DNA of 64,000 nt from Pseudomonadota bacterium (lineage in GTDB: Bacteria > Pseudomonadota > Alphaproteobacteria > Rhizobiales > Rhizobiaceae). The stretch lies in contig JAEYDD010000002.1 in assembly GCA_023404095.1 (NCBI GenBank), positions 1-64,000 of the forward strand, in the 5' to 3' direction. Made by a program: the position numbers and the translations under genes. Positions 34,741-43,835 of this stretch are shown one piece after another. Within the stretch, counting starts at the first letter, position 1. Every line of letters starts with the position of its first letter. The notes beneath the pieces were generated by a model that had not been told where the DNA came from, searched no databases, and saw nothing but the letters and a program-made list of their open reading frames with translations.

Positions 34741-36660
34741 GTGAGACAATTGCCAGCCACGCCCCTGCTCGACCAGGTCAACATCCCGGCGGATCTGAAG
34801 AAGGTGGACGACAGCGACCTGCCGCAGCTCGCAGCCGAGCTTCGCAGCGAGATGGTCGACGCCGTCTCGATGACCGGCGGCCACCTGGGGGCCGGTCTCG
34901 GCGTCGTGGAATTGACGATTGCCATTCACAAGGTGTTCAACACGCCGCATGACCGCCTGATCTTCGACGTCGGCCATCAATGCTACCCGCACAAGATCCT
35001 GACCGGGCGGCGCGACCGCATCCGGACGCTCAGGCAGGAAGACGGCCTCTCCGGCTTCACGCGGCGGGCAGAAAGCGAATACGATCCCTTCGGCGCCGCC
35101 CATTCCTCGACGTCGATCTCTGCCGGCCTCGGCATGGCGGTCGCCTCCGAGCTTTCGGGTACGGAGCGCAACGTGATCGCTGTCATCGGCGACGGGGCGA
35201 TGTCGGCCGGCATGGCCTATGAGGCGCTGAACAATGCCGGTGCGCTCGATGCGCGGCTGATCGTCATCCTCAACGACAACGACATGTCGATCGCCCCGCC
35301 GACGGGCGCGATGAGCGCCTATCTGGCCCGGCTCGCCTCGGGCCGCACCTACATGGGCTTCCGCGAGCTCGGCAAGAAGATGACGGCCTATCTCGGCAAG
35401 TCCGTCGACCGCGCGATCACCCGGGCGGTGGAGCATGCCCGCGGCTACGTGACCGGCGGCACGCTGTTCGAGGAAATGGGCTTCTACCATATCGGCCCGA
35501 TCGACGGCCATTCGTTCGACCACCTGCTGCCAGTTCTGCGAAACGTGCGCGAGAACGCCAAGGGCCCCGTCCTGATCCACGTGGTCACGCAGAAGGGCAA
35601 GGGCTATCCGCCGGCAGAAGCCGCCGCTGACAAGTATCACGGCGTCAACAAATTCGACGTCATCACCGGCGCCCAGGCGAAGGTGAAGCCGAACGCGCCT
35701 TCCTATACCGCCGTCTTCGCAGACGCGCTGATCGAGGAAGCCGCGCACGATGACAAGATCATCGGCATTACCGCCGCGATGCCAAACGGCACCGGCCTCG
35801 ACAAGTTCGGCGGGATCTATCCGAGCCGGCTGTTCGACGTCGGCATTGCCGAGCAGCACGCCGTGACGTTTGCCGCAGGCCTTGCCGCCGAAGGCTACAA
35901 GCCGTTTGCCGCCCTCTACTCGACCTTCCTGCAGCGCGCTTACGACCAGGTGGTGCACGACGTCGCTATCCAGGGCTTGCCGGTGCGCTTTCCCATCGAC
36001 CGGGCGGGCTTCGTCGGCGCGGACGGGCCGACCCATGCCGGCGCGTTCGACACGACCTATCTCGCCTCGCTGCCCGGCTTCGTCGTGATGGCGGCGGCCG
36101 ACGAGGCCGAACTGAAGCACATGGTGCGCACCGCCGCAGCCTATGACGAAGGCCCGATCTCGTTCCGCTATCCGCGCGGCGAAGGCGTCGGCGTCGACCT
36201 GCCGGCACGCGGCGAACTCCTTGCGATCGGCAAGGGACGCGTGGTCAAGCAAGGCTCGAAGGTGGCGCTGCTCTCGTTCGGAACGCGGCTTTCGGAGTGT
36301 CTGCTGGCCGCCGAGGATCTCGATGCGGCCGGACTGTCGACCACAGTGGCCGATGCGCGATTCGCCAAGCCGCTCGACCACGACCTGATCCGCCAGCTTG
36401 CCCGGCACCACGAGGTGCTGATTACGATCGAAGAGGGCTCCGTCGGCGGTTTCGCCAGCCACGTCCTGCAGTTCCTCGCCCATGAGGGCTTGCTGGAGAG
36501 CGGGCTCAAGGTGCGCCCGCTGATCCTGCCCGACGTCTGGATGGAGCAGGCCAAGCCCGAGGCGATGTATGCCAAGTCGGGCCTCGACCGCGCCGGCATC
36601 GTTTCGGCCGTCTTCAAGGCGCTCGGCCAGAAGGATCTCGGCGTCGGCGCAGCCGGCTGA
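34741..36660 (+). CDS. dxs: 1-deoxy-D-xylulose-5-phosphate synthase
   Basis: A thiamine diphosphate enzyme that opens the MEP isoprenoid pathway by condensing pyruvate and glyceraldehyde 3-phosphate. GGHLGAGLGVVELTIAIH, FDVGHQCYPHKILTGR, GDGAMSAGMAYEALNNAG (ThDP site, closing NDNDMSI) and IAEQHAVTFAAGLA are clear. The frame opens at ATG 34702, but GTG 34741 gives 639 aa, the normal length, and begins just before TPLLDQVNIPADLKK. TTG 34750 is a third choice. Neither has a strong ribosome site, so the start is uncertain. IspH of the same pathway is at about 2 kb. Confidence 0.95.
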   Translation: MRQLPATPLLDQVNIPADLKKVDDSDLPQLAAELRSEMVDAVSMTGGHLGAGLGVVELTIAIHKVFNTPHDRLIFDVGHQCYPHKILTGRRDRIRTLRQEDGLSGFTRRAESEYDPFGAAHSSTSISAGLGMAVASELSGTERNVIAVIGDGAMSAGMAYEALNNAGALDARLIVILNDNDMSIAPPTGAMSAYLARLASGRTYMGFRELGKKMTAYLGKSVDRAITRAVEHARGYVTGGTLFEEMGFYHIGPIDGHSFDHLLPVLRNVRENAKGPVLIHVVTQKGKGYPPAEAAADKYHGVNKFDVITGAQAKVKPNAPSYTAVFADALIEEAAHDDKIIGITAAMPNGTGLDKFGGIYPSRLFDVGIAEQHAVTFAAGLAAEGYKPFAALYSTFLQRAYDQVVHDVAIQGLPVRFPIDRAGFVGADGPTHAGAFDTTYLASLPGFVVMAAADEAELKHMVRTAAAYDEGPISFRYPRGEGVGVDLPARGELLAIGKGRVVKQGSKVALLSFGTRLSECLLAAEDLDAAGLSTTVADARFAKPLDHDLIRQLARHHEVLITIEEGSVGGFASHVLQFLAHEGLLESGLKVRPLILPDVWMEQAKPEAMYAKSGLDRAGIVSAVFKALGQKDLGVGAAG

Positions 36661-36690
36661 TCCCGCAGGATCTCATCCGAGTAGCGAAAA

Positions 36691-36712
36691 GCGGCACAGC
36701 TCATGGTGCCGC
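36691..36712 (+). terminator. Weak hairpin after dxs
   Basis: A 7-bp stem GCGGCAC / GTGCCGC with an 8-base loop lies 31 bp past the dxs stop. No T run follows, so it may be a Rho-assisted or weak terminator. It also lies in the gap after the leftward chemoreceptor and its small downstream ORF. Confidence 0.35.
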
Positions 36713-36746
36713 GTTCCTCGATTGAGCATTTCTTGAGGCTGAGCTG

Positions 36747-36866
36747 TCACTGGTTGACCGGCTTGAGGATCAGGACGTCGATCTCGCTTTTCGGCTGGAA
36801 GTTCCGCGCCTTCGTCTCGAAGGTGGTCGGACGCCGCGCGCCGTCGCCAGCGCGCGGCTTCAGCAT
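36747..36866 (-). CDS. 39-aa ORF coupled to the chemoreceptor stop
   Basis: The ATG overlaps the TGA of the chemoreceptor gene (TGATG). The ORF encodes a 39-aa, basic, soluble peptide beginning MLKPRAGDGARRPTTFETKA and ending EIDVLILKPVNQ. Nearly every codon ends in G or C, like the real genes around it. There is no signal peptide or membrane segment. I do not recognise it. It may be a genuine small coupled protein or a remnant of a longer lost gene. The evidence is position and codon pattern only. Confidence 0.45.
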   Translation of the reverse strand: MLKPRAGDGARRPTTFETKARNFQPKSEIDVLILKPVNQ

Positions 36867-38701
36867 CAGGCAGCGCGCCTGTGGGCGGGGCGGACGTCTG
36901 CGACGCCGTCGCGCGCGTTGCCGAGCTTGAACTGCGTCAGAAGAGTGTTCAGCGCGGCCGCTTCCTGTGCCAGGCTGTGGCTTGCGGCGGTCTGCTGCTC
37001 TACCATCGCGGCGTTCTGCTGCGTGCCCTGGTCCATGGTGTTCACGGCGGTGCTGATCTCGTGCAGACCGGTTGCCTGCTCGCGCGTGGCGACGACGATG
37101 GCCGCGACGTGACGATTGATCTCCTGCACCTCGCCGACGATCGCCTCGAGCGCCTTGCCGGTCTCCTCGACCAGTTCGACGCCGGAATGGACCTGCTGAC
37201 CGGAGGTCGTGATCAGCGCCTTGATCTCCTTGGCGGCATTGCCGGAACGCTGGGCGAGTTCGCGGACCTCCTGGGCGACGACGGCAAAGCCCTTGCCGGC
37301 CTCGCCGGCTCGTGCGGCTTCCACCCCGGCATTGAGCGCCAGCAGGTTCGTCTGGAACGCGATATCCTCGATGACACCGATGATGTTGGAGATCTCTCCG
37401 GACGAACGCTCGATGGCATGCATCGCAGACACGGCGTTGCGGACGATCTCGCCGGAGCGCTCCGCTCCCTTGCGGGTATGCTCGACGAGGCGGCCTGCCT
37501 CTTCTGCGCCCTTGGCAGAATCGCGGACCGTCGAGGTCACCTCTTCGAGTGCCGCCGCGGTCTCCTCGACGGAAGCGGCCTGCTGTTCGGTGCGCCGCGC
37601 CAGGTCGTTGGCCGCCGAAAGGATTTCGGAGGCACCGTCATTTATCGCCGCTGCATTGTTTCCGACCGACCGAAGCGCGCCGCGCAATTTGTCGAGCGAG
37701 GCGTTGAAGTCCAGCCGCAGGCGGTCGAGATGGGCTGCGAACGGGGTGTGGATGCGATAGCCGACATCTCCGTCTGCAAGGCCGGCAAGCCCTGCGGCGA
37801 GCGCTTCGACGGCGGTACCGAGTTCGGCTGCTTCCTGCTTCTTCTGCGCGTCGGCATCGAGGCGCTGGCGCTCGGCATCGCCGCGCATGCGCTCGGTTTC
37901 ACCGGCAAGCCGCAGCTTCTCGACGGCAGCCTGCTTGAAGATCAGGACGGCATTGGCCATGCGTCCCACTTCGTCCTTGCGGTCGAGCGCGGGCACTGCG
38001 ACATCGTTGTCTCCGCCGGCAAGCTTGTCCATCGCCGCCGTCATGCCGACGATCGGCCGGACGATCGCCCGCGACAGGAGCCAGGCGAGCATTACGGCAA
38101 TCCCGATTGCGGCGAGCATGCCGACGATGAGCGTGAGCGACAGATCGGCGTTGGCCCGGGCCTGATGTTCGACCTGCTGCCTGGACCATTCGCCCGCCTG
38201 CTCCTTGATGGTGGCAGCGGCGGCGCGGAAGGCGTCAAGCTGCCCCTTCGACGTGTTGCGTCCGATCTCGATGATCTCTGCGATCGGCGCCTCGGTGGTC
38301 TTGCGCGCCTCGAGCTGCGGCAGGGCCAGCTGCGTGTGGAAGACGTCGGCCGCGGCCTGCATCGCTTCGATCGACTTCAGCATTTCCGGCTGGCCGGCCG
38401 CGATCTGCTTTGCATCCTCGATGCTCTTCAGCATCTTTTCGCGGTTGGCGAAGACGTCGCCATAGGTGCTATCGCTGCGGAAGAGCAGAAAACCGCGCTG
38501 GTTGACCGCCTGCTCCAGCATCGCCTGCAAGGCGGCATCGATGACGTTGACGAGCCGTTCGGCGCGCAGTTGGCTTTCGGAGGCAAGCTGCGACGTGCGC
38601 GCCTTGGCATAGACTATGCCGGATACGGCGAGAAAGACGAGGATCAACCCCGCAAACGTGACGCTGAGCTTTGTGCTCAGCGAAGTACTCTTGGACGACA
38701 T
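36866..38701 (-). CDS. Methyl-accepting chemotaxis protein
   Basis: A 611-aa chemoreceptor. Helix 1 (LSVTFAGLILVFLAVSGIVYAKA, about 12-34) and helix 2 (LTLIVGMLAAIGIAVMLAWLLSRAI) enclose a helical periplasmic sensor of roughly 150 residues. A HAMP segment follows (RPIVGMTAAMDKLAGGD), then the signalling domain with the hairpin tip EDIAFQTNLLALNAGVEAARAGEAGKGF. It ends DVRPAHRRAA with no CheR-tethering pentapeptide. The frame extends to 38806, but MSSKSTSLSTKLS at 38701 is the natural start. It is inserted between dxs and tlyA, pointing against both. Confidence 0.93.
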   Translation of the reverse strand: MSSKSTSLSTKLSVTFAGLILVFLAVSGIVYAKARTSQLASESQLRAERLVNVIDAALQAMLEQAVNQRGFLLFRSDSTYGDVFANREKMLKSIEDAKQIAAGQPEMLKSIEAMQAAADVFHTQLALPQLEARKTTEAPIAEIIEIGRNTSKGQLDAFRAAAATIKEQAGEWSRQQVEHQARANADLSLTLIVGMLAAIGIAVMLAWLLSRAIVRPIVGMTAAMDKLAGGDNDVAVPALDRKDEVGRMANAVLIFKQAAVEKLRLAGETERMRGDAERQRLDADAQKKQEAAELGTAVEALAAGLAGLADGDVGYRIHTPFAAHLDRLRLDFNASLDKLRGALRSVGNNAAAINDGASEILSAANDLARRTEQQAASVEETAAALEEVTSTVRDSAKGAEEAGRLVEHTRKGAERSGEIVRNAVSAMHAIERSSGEISNIIGVIEDIAFQTNLLALNAGVEAARAGEAGKGFAVVAQEVRELAQRSGNAAKEIKALITTSGQQVHSGVELVEETGKALEAIVGEVQEINRHVAAIVVATREQATGLHEISTAVNTMDQGTQQNAAMVEQQTAASHSLAQEAAALNTLLTQFKLGNARDGVADVRPAHRRAA

Positions 38702-38860
38702 TGCAAACTCCTGCAGGCCGGTCGCGCTGGCACTTGGGAGGATGCGGCTGCGAGCGGCGTCATTATGCGGGGACATGATCGGGAGGTGTGGCGTGGGCGC
38801 AGTCATGGCGCACGGGAGACATCGCCAGCCTCGAAAATCGCTGCATTTGTAAGAATTTTA

Positions 38861-38875
38861 CATAAAGACTTTATG
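38861..38875. promoter_or_regulatory. Inverted repeat in the mcp-tlyA divergent gap
   Basis: CATAAAGACTTTATG is a perfect 7-bp inverted repeat around one base. Just before it, TGTAAGAATTTTACA is a 5-5-5 inverted repeat. Both lie in an AT-rich island about 160 bp upstream of the chemoreceptor start and 100 bp before tlyA. They could be regulatory; no specific regulator can be named. Confidence 0.4.
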
Positions 38876-38972
38876 AATTATCGACCCCGCATATGCGTTG
38901 CCGCGGACGCCTCACCCGGCTATTCCACGGAAATCGCCTTGCCACGGACGCGGCGACGCGCCATGAGAGGCC

Positions 38973-39728
38973 ATGTCAGACCAGAGCCCATCGTCACAGC
39001 GCCTCGACCAGTTGCTGGTCACGCGCGGCCTTTTCGAAAGCCGCTCGCGTGCCCGCGACGCGATCGCGCGCGGCACGGTTACGGTGGACGGGCGGACGGT
39101 GACCAAGGCCGGAACCGTGGTGGGCGCCGGCGCGGAGATCGGGCTCGACGACCCCGCGCGCGCCTACGTCTCGCGCGCGGCACTGAAACTCGTCGCAGCA
39201 CTCGATCATTTCGGCTTGGATCCCGCCGGGAAATCCTGCCTGGACATCGGCGCCTCGACCGGGGGCTTCACGCAGGTCCTGCTTTCGCGCGGCGCTTCCC
39301 ACGTCGTCGCCGTCGATGTCGGCCACGGCCAGTTGCATCCGAGGCTGGCCGACGATCCGCGCGTCACCAGTCTCGAAGGCCTCAATGCCCGCAGCCTGAG
39401 CGCCGACGATCTTGGCGGACGCACGATCGATGGCGTCGTCTCCGACGTCTCCTTCATCTCGCTGAAGCTGGCCTTGCCGCCGGCGCTGACGCTGGCCCGC
39501 CCCGGCGCCTTCTGCGTGCTTCTGGTCAAGCCGCAGTTCGAGGCCGGACGCGATGCGATCGGCAAGGGCGGGCTTCTCCGGGACGCCTCGTCAGGACCGG
39601 GCATCGCGGCCGAACTGCAGCGCTGGCTGAGCGAAGACATGGGCTGGGAAAGCCTCGGCATCATCCCTTCGCCCATTGCCGGCGGCGACGGCAACCAGGA
39701 ATTTCTTCTCGCAGGATTGAAAACATGA
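38973..39728 (+). CDS. tlyA: TlyA-family rRNA methyltransferase / putative hemolysin
   Basis: A 251-aa protein. Residues 8-70 are an S4 RNA-binding domain (SQRLDQLLVTRGLFESRSRARDAIARGTVTVDG). It is followed by a FtsJ-like methyltransferase domain with the SAM motif CLDIGASTGGFTQVLLSRGA, then VVAVDVGHGQLHP and the catalytic-site stretch VSDVSFISLKLALP, LLVKPQFEAG. In mycobacteria TlyA 2'-O-methylates 16S and 23S rRNA; hemolysin is a historical name. The stop overlaps the next gene (ATGA), so the two methyltransferases are coupled. Confidence 0.93.
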   Translation: MSDQSPSSQRLDQLLVTRGLFESRSRARDAIARGTVTVDGRTVTKAGTVVGAGAEIGLDDPARAYVSRAALKLVAALDHFGLDPAGKSCLDIGASTGGFTQVLLSRGASHVVAVDVGHGQLHPRLADDPRVTSLEGLNARSLSADDLGGRTIDGVVSDVSFISLKLALPPALTLARPGAFCVLLVKPQFEAGRDAIGKGGLLRDASSGPGIAAELQRWLSEDMGWESLGIIPSPIAGGDGNQEFLLAGLKT

Positions 39729-40975
39729 GCACGGAAACGGTGACGATCGGCAGGCTTGGCAGCGGCGGGGATGGCATCGCCGCCGGGCCGGACGGCCCGA
39801 TCTACGTACCCTTCACGCTGCCCGGCGAGACGGTGGCGATCGCCCGGGTGAAAAACCACGGTACGGTGATCTCCACCTCGGTCGCGTCGGCGGACAGGAT
39901 AACGCCCGCCTGCCACCATTTCGGGCCGGAGGGCAAGAACGGCACCTGCGGCGGCTGCTCGCTCCAGCATGCCTCAGACACGCTCTACCACGCCTTCAAA
40001 CGCGGCATCGTCGCAGATGCGCTGAAGGCGAAGGGCCTGTCTGCAACCGTAGCCCCCCTCATCCCCTGCGCGCCCGGCGAACGCCGGCGCGTGGTATTCA
40101 CCGCGCGCAAGACCGAGAAGGGCATGCTGCTCGGCTTCAACCAGGCCGGCAGCCACCACATCGTAGACATCGACCGATGTCCCGTCGCAAGCCCCGGCAT
40201 CGTCTCGCGGCTGGATGTGCTGCGCAAGCTGGCCGCCGCCATCGCAACGGACAGCCAGGGATTCCGGCTGACTGTTCTTGAAACGCTGTCCGGCCTCGAC
40301 ATCGCCTTCGAGGGCGTCCGCAAGGTGGGAGACAAGCAGCGCCGCGCGGTGACGGAATGCGTGCTTGCGCTGCGCGGCATCGCCCGCGTCTCCAGCGACG
40401 CGGAGGTGCTGATCGAGCCGCAGAAGCCGGAGCTCGACTTCGGCGGCGTGCTCGTGGCCCCGCCTCCCGGCGGGTTTACCCAGGCGACGAAGGAAGCCGA
40501 GGATGCGATGGCCGCCCTCGTGCTCGGACATGTCGGCAAGGCCAAGCGTGTGGCCGATCTCTTTTCCGGCTCCGGCACCTTCGCGCTCACGATGGCACGC
40601 ACCGCGCGCGTCCATGCCGTCGAAGGCGACGAAAGGGCGCTGAAGGCGCTCGACCACGCGGCCCGTCACGCACAGGGACTGAAACAGGTGACTGTGGAAA
40701 AGCGCGACCTGTTTCGCCGGCCGCTGATGGCCTCGGAACTGAAGGCTTTCGATGCGGTCGTCTTCGACCCGCCGCGGGCCGGTGCCGAGGATCAGTGTCG
40801 TGAACTGGCGCGTTCGGGCGTGAAGAAGATCGCAGCCGTCTCCTGCAATCCGGTGACGCTCGCCCGCGATCTTGCGATCCTCGTTGCCGGCGGCTACCGG
40901 ATCACGGCCATCACGCCGATCGACCAGTTTCTCTGGTCGCCCCATGTCGAGGCGGTCGCGACGCTGGAGAAATGA
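39725..40975 (+). CDS. TrmA/RumA-type class I SAM RNA methyltransferase
   Basis: A 416-aa RNA m5U methyltransferase-like protein. An N-terminal TRAM-like region (TIGRLGSGGDGIAAGPDGPIYV) is followed by iron-sulfur cysteines in CHHFGPEG...TCGGCSLQHA and DRCPVA. The SAM motif is VADLFSGSGTFALTMA. The methylation site is in FDPPRAGAEDQC, and the catalytic cysteine in VSCNPVTLARDLA. The substrate, tRNA or 23S rRNA uridine, is not certain. ATG 39725 overlaps tlyA; the open frame behind it, back to 36881, is antisense to the chemoreceptor and through tlyA, so it is not coding. Confidence 0.93.
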   Translation: MSTETVTIGRLGSGGDGIAAGPDGPIYVPFTLPGETVAIARVKNHGTVISTSVASADRITPACHHFGPEGKNGTCGGCSLQHASDTLYHAFKRGIVADALKAKGLSATVAPLIPCAPGERRRVVFTARKTEKGMLLGFNQAGSHHIVDIDRCPVASPGIVSRLDVLRKLAAAIATDSQGFRLTVLETLSGLDIAFEGVRKVGDKQRRAVTECVLALRGIARVSSDAEVLIEPQKPELDFGGVLVAPPPGGFTQATKEAEDAMAALVLGHVGKAKRVADLFSGSGTFALTMARTARVHAVEGDERALKALDHAARHAQGLKQVTVEKRDLFRRPLMASELKAFDAVVFDPPRAGAEDQCRELARSGVKKIAAVSCNPVTLARDLAILVAGGYRITAITPIDQFLWSPHVEAVATLEK

Positions 40976-40993
40976 GCTGCCGCATGCATCGCG

Positions 40994-41743
40994 CTATTTC
41001 TTCGCCATGAAGGCCTCGAACGCGGCGCGGGCCTCGGCGCTGCGCAGGCGCACGGCAAAATGGTGCGCCTCCTCGTCGATGCGCCCGGCGATATCCTCGC
41101 GGCTGCCGCGCAGCAGCTCGCGCGACGTGCGCAATGCCTCCGGCGGCTTGCTCGCCAACCGGCTTGCAAGGTCCATCGCCTCAGCCTCGACCGCCTCGCT
41201 CACTCTCCAGATCAGGCCGGCCTCCCTTGCCTGTTGGGCGGAGAAGCCTTCGCCTGCGACGAGCAGAGCAAAGGCGCGCTGGTGCCCCATCAGCCGCGGC
41301 GCGATCAGGCTGGAGGCTGCTTCCGGAACCAGAGCCAGATCGACGAACGGCGCCTTGAAGATCGAGGCGGGCGAAGCAATCGTCAGGTCGCAATGCATGT
41401 GGATCGTCGTGCCGATCCCGATTGCAATGCCGTCGACCCCGGAAACGAGCGGCTTGTTGTGCGCCGTCAGTGCATGCAGGAAGTCCACGACCTCCCGCCC
41501 CATCGTTCCCCCCATGGCGAAGGCGAGGAAGTCAGCCATGTCGTTGCCGGCGGAGAAGCAGCCCGCGCTGCCGAGCAGAAGGGTAGCGCGCACGGACGGA
41601 TCGACATCGCCTGCGCGCAGGGCATCCGTCATCGTCCGGTACATGTCGCGCGTGATGGCGTTCTTCTTTTCCGGCCGGTTCAACCTTATCACCTGCACGC
41701 CGGGCGCGGCCTGCGGACGTTCGACGAGGATATGATCGCTCAT
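40994..41743 (-). CDS. Enoyl-CoA hydratase/isomerase family protein
   Basis: A 249-aa crotonase. The oxyanion-hole stretches are SAGCFSAGNDMADFL and PLVSGVDGIAIGIGTTIHMHCDLTIA, followed by FKAPFVDLALVPEAASS. The catalytic glutamate position is occupied in LVPEAAS. It is in the same direction as the acyl-CoA dehydrogenase, 108 bp downstream of it, and probably acts on the same pathway (fatty acid or related acyl-CoA oxidation). GGAGG upstream supports ATG 41743. Confidence 0.92.
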   Translation of the reverse strand: MSDHILVERPQAAPGVQVIRLNRPEKKNAITRDMYRTMTDALRAGDVDPSVRATLLLGSAGCFSAGNDMADFLAFAMGGTMGREVVDFLHALTAHNKPLVSGVDGIAIGIGTTIHMHCDLTIASPASIFKAPFVDLALVPEAASSLIAPRLMGHQRAFALLVAGEGFSAQQAREAGLIWRVSEAVEAEAMDLASRLASKPPEALRTSRELLRGSREDIAGRIDEEAHHFAVRLRSAEARAAFEAFMAKK

Positions 41744-41851
41744 TTTGTTTCTTTCCTCCCAGGGCAGCATGGATGCCCGTCCGTTCGTTCCGGTTCGTCG
41801 GCGGCAGCCCTCGCCCCGCCGCGGGGCACATCCGTCCGTCCAAACGGGTTG

Positions 41852-43633
41852 CTAGTCGAGCAGGCTTCGTGCCGCAGCAAGGCTTGCGGCACCGCCGATT
41901 ACTCGATCCTTGAGGGCGGCGGTTTCCGCAATGATGTTTTCCGCAGTGAAACGGCAGAGCGCGATCCGCTCGTGCTCGTGGCCATCGCCTGCCTGCGCCA
42001 GGGCCGCCTTGGCGAGGTAGGCCCCGGTCAGCGCAAGGCCGAAGAGCCGCTGGTAGGCCGTGGCGCCGGCGAGCGCATCCGAGTGCCGGCCTTCCGCAAG
42101 CGCTCCTGAGAGCCACTCCGTCGCCGCCTGCAGGTCGTCCAGCGTGGACGCCAGACGCGCTGCGGTCTCGCCAAAGGCTGGGTCGTTCAAAGCGCCGACC
42201 GTCTCTGCGATCCCGCGCAATTCGGAGACGAACCCGGCCATCTGGGCGCCCTCGGAGAGCGGCAGCTTTCGCGTGACCAGGTCGATCGCCTGGATACCGT
42301 TGGTGCCCTCGTAGATCGGGGCGATGCGGGCGTCGCGGTAGAGGCGCGCAGCCCCCGTCTCCTCGATGAAGCCCATGCCGCCATGAACCTGCACGCCGAG
42401 GGAGGCGACGTCCACGCCGACGTCGGTGGCGAAGCTCTTGGCGACCGGAGTCAGCAGGCTGGCACGCTCCGCCCAATGGCGGGCCTCCTCGCCCTCAGTC
42501 GCATGCGACATGTCCACGGCATGGGCGCAGGTATAGGTGATGGCGCGTGCGCCTTGGGTGAGCGCCTTCATGGTCAGCAGCATGCGGGCGACGTCGGGAT
42601 GCTCGACGATCGGGCTCATGCCCGATCCCTGCCAGCCCGGTGCCCTGCCCTGCGTGCGTTGCCTTGCATAGGCAAGCGCCTTCTGCGTCGCGGCTTCGGC
42701 GATTGCCACACCCTGCATGCCGACGGCCAGGCGGGCATTGTTCATCATCGTGAACATGCAGGCGAGCCCCTTGTTCTCCTCGCCTATCAGCCAGCCGACC
42801 GCGCCGGGCTCCTCGCCGAACCTGCCATCGCCATAGATCATCGTACAGGTGGGGGAGCCGTGAATGCCAAGCTTGTGCTCCAGCGAGTGGCAGAAGACGT
42901 CGTTGCGGGCGCCGAGCGATCCGTCGGCCTCGACGAGGAATTTCGGAACCAGGAAGAGCGAGATGCCGCGCGTACCGGCCGGCGCGTCCGGCAGGCGCGC
43001 CAGCACCAGGTGGACGATGTTGTCGGTGAAATCGTGCTCGCCGTAGGTGATGAAGATCTTCTGGCCGAAGATGCGGTAGGTGCCGTCGTCACGACGCTCG
43101 GCGCGGGTCTTCATCACGCCGAGGTCGGAGCCGGCATGCGGCTCGGTGAGGTTCATCGAGCCCATCCATTCGCCCGACACCATCTTCGGCAGGTAGACGT
43201 CCTTCAGCTGAGCGGAGCCGTGGGCGCTCAGCGCCTCGACCGCGCCGATCGTCAGCGTCGGGCCGATCGCAAAGGCCATGGAACCGCTGTTCCACATCTC
43301 CATCGTCGCGACATGCAGCATATGCGGCAGCCCCTGCCCGCCGAATTCCGGTGCCGCGGTCAGCGAATTCCAGCCGCCTTCCGCCCATGCGCGGTAAAGC
43401 CCCGGCCAGCCCGGCGGCGTCTTCACCTCGGCTTCCTTCAGCGTTGCGCCCTGCCGGTCGCCGATCTCGGCCAATGGCGCGATCTCGTCGCTTGCAAAAC
43501 GGCCGGCTTCGCTGAGGATCGCATCGACGAGGTCGTCGGAGAGGTCGCCGAAGCGGCCGTCGGCCAGGCCCGCAGCCAGACCCGCCACATGGCGCAGCGT
43601 GAAAGCGATCTCCTCGACCGGAGCCTTGTACAT
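41852..43633 (-). CDS. Acyl-CoA dehydrogenase
   Basis: A 593-aa FAD-dependent dehydrogenase of the long type with a C-terminal extra domain. MNLTEPHAGSDLGVMKTRAE is the FAD/substrate motif, KIFITYGEHDF the loop after it, and GGMGFIEETGAARLYRDARIAPIYEGTNGIQAIDL contains the conserved catalytic and FAD-binding residues. The extra C-terminal 120 residues match the acyl-CoA dehydrogenase C-terminal family of DmdC-like enzymes. It heads a two-gene leftward unit with the hydratase. GGAGGGA precedes ATG 43633; the ORF extends 23 codons further. Confidence 0.94.
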   Translation of the reverse strand: MYKAPVEEIAFTLRHVAGLAAGLADGRFGDLSDDLVDAILSEAGRFASDEIAPLAEIGDRQGATLKEAEVKTPPGWPGLYRAWAEGGWNSLTAAPEFGGQGLPHMLHVATMEMWNSGSMAFAIGPTLTIGAVEALSAHGSAQLKDVYLPKMVSGEWMGSMNLTEPHAGSDLGVMKTRAERRDDGTYRIFGQKIFITYGEHDFTDNIVHLVLARLPDAPAGTRGISLFLVPKFLVEADGSLGARNDVFCHSLEHKLGIHGSPTCTMIYGDGRFGEEPGAVGWLIGEENKGLACMFTMMNNARLAVGMQGVAIAEAATQKALAYARQRTQGRAPGWQGSGMSPIVEHPDVARMLLTMKALTQGARAITYTCAHAVDMSHATEGEEARHWAERASLLTPVAKSFATDVGVDVASLGVQVHGGMGFIEETGAARLYRDARIAPIYEGTNGIQAIDLVTRKLPLSEGAQMAGFVSELRGIAETVGALNDPAFGETAARLASTLDDLQAATEWLSGALAEGRHSDALAGATAYQRLFGLALTGAYLAKAALAQAGDGHEHERIALCRFTAENIIAETAALKDRVIGGAASLAAARSLLD

Positions 43634-43784
43634 GTGTTCCCTCCTCGATCCCTGGCATGCAGCCGCGCCGATCAGGATGGGCGATAGCGCCTGCCGATGC
43701 AACGCGCTGCGAATTTATTTATTTTTACGTAAACGTCAATCATCGGCCGCGACTTTTGCAGATGGCGGCCGTCGACGAAAAGAT

Positions 43785-43808
43785 GCCCCGGCCCTTGCAG
43801 GCCGGGGC
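43785..43808 (-). terminator. Hairpin after the BA14K gene
   Basis: A perfect 9-bp stem GCCCCGGCC / GGCCGGGGC with a 6-base loop is followed on the minus strand by ATCTTTTCG. It lies 27 bp after the BA14K stop and is a reasonable intrinsic terminator for that gene. Confidence 0.6.
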
Positions 43809-43835
43809 GCTGTCGAAAACAACTCAGGACGCGGC

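Noticed and set aside
36881..39724. Open frame of almost 950 codons on the plus strand running into the RNA methyltransferase gene
   Set aside because: It is antisense to the chemoreceptor and continues through tlyA in another frame. High GC content leaves such frames free of stops. Its sequence is Arg/Gly/Asp-rich with no family character until the true start at 39725.
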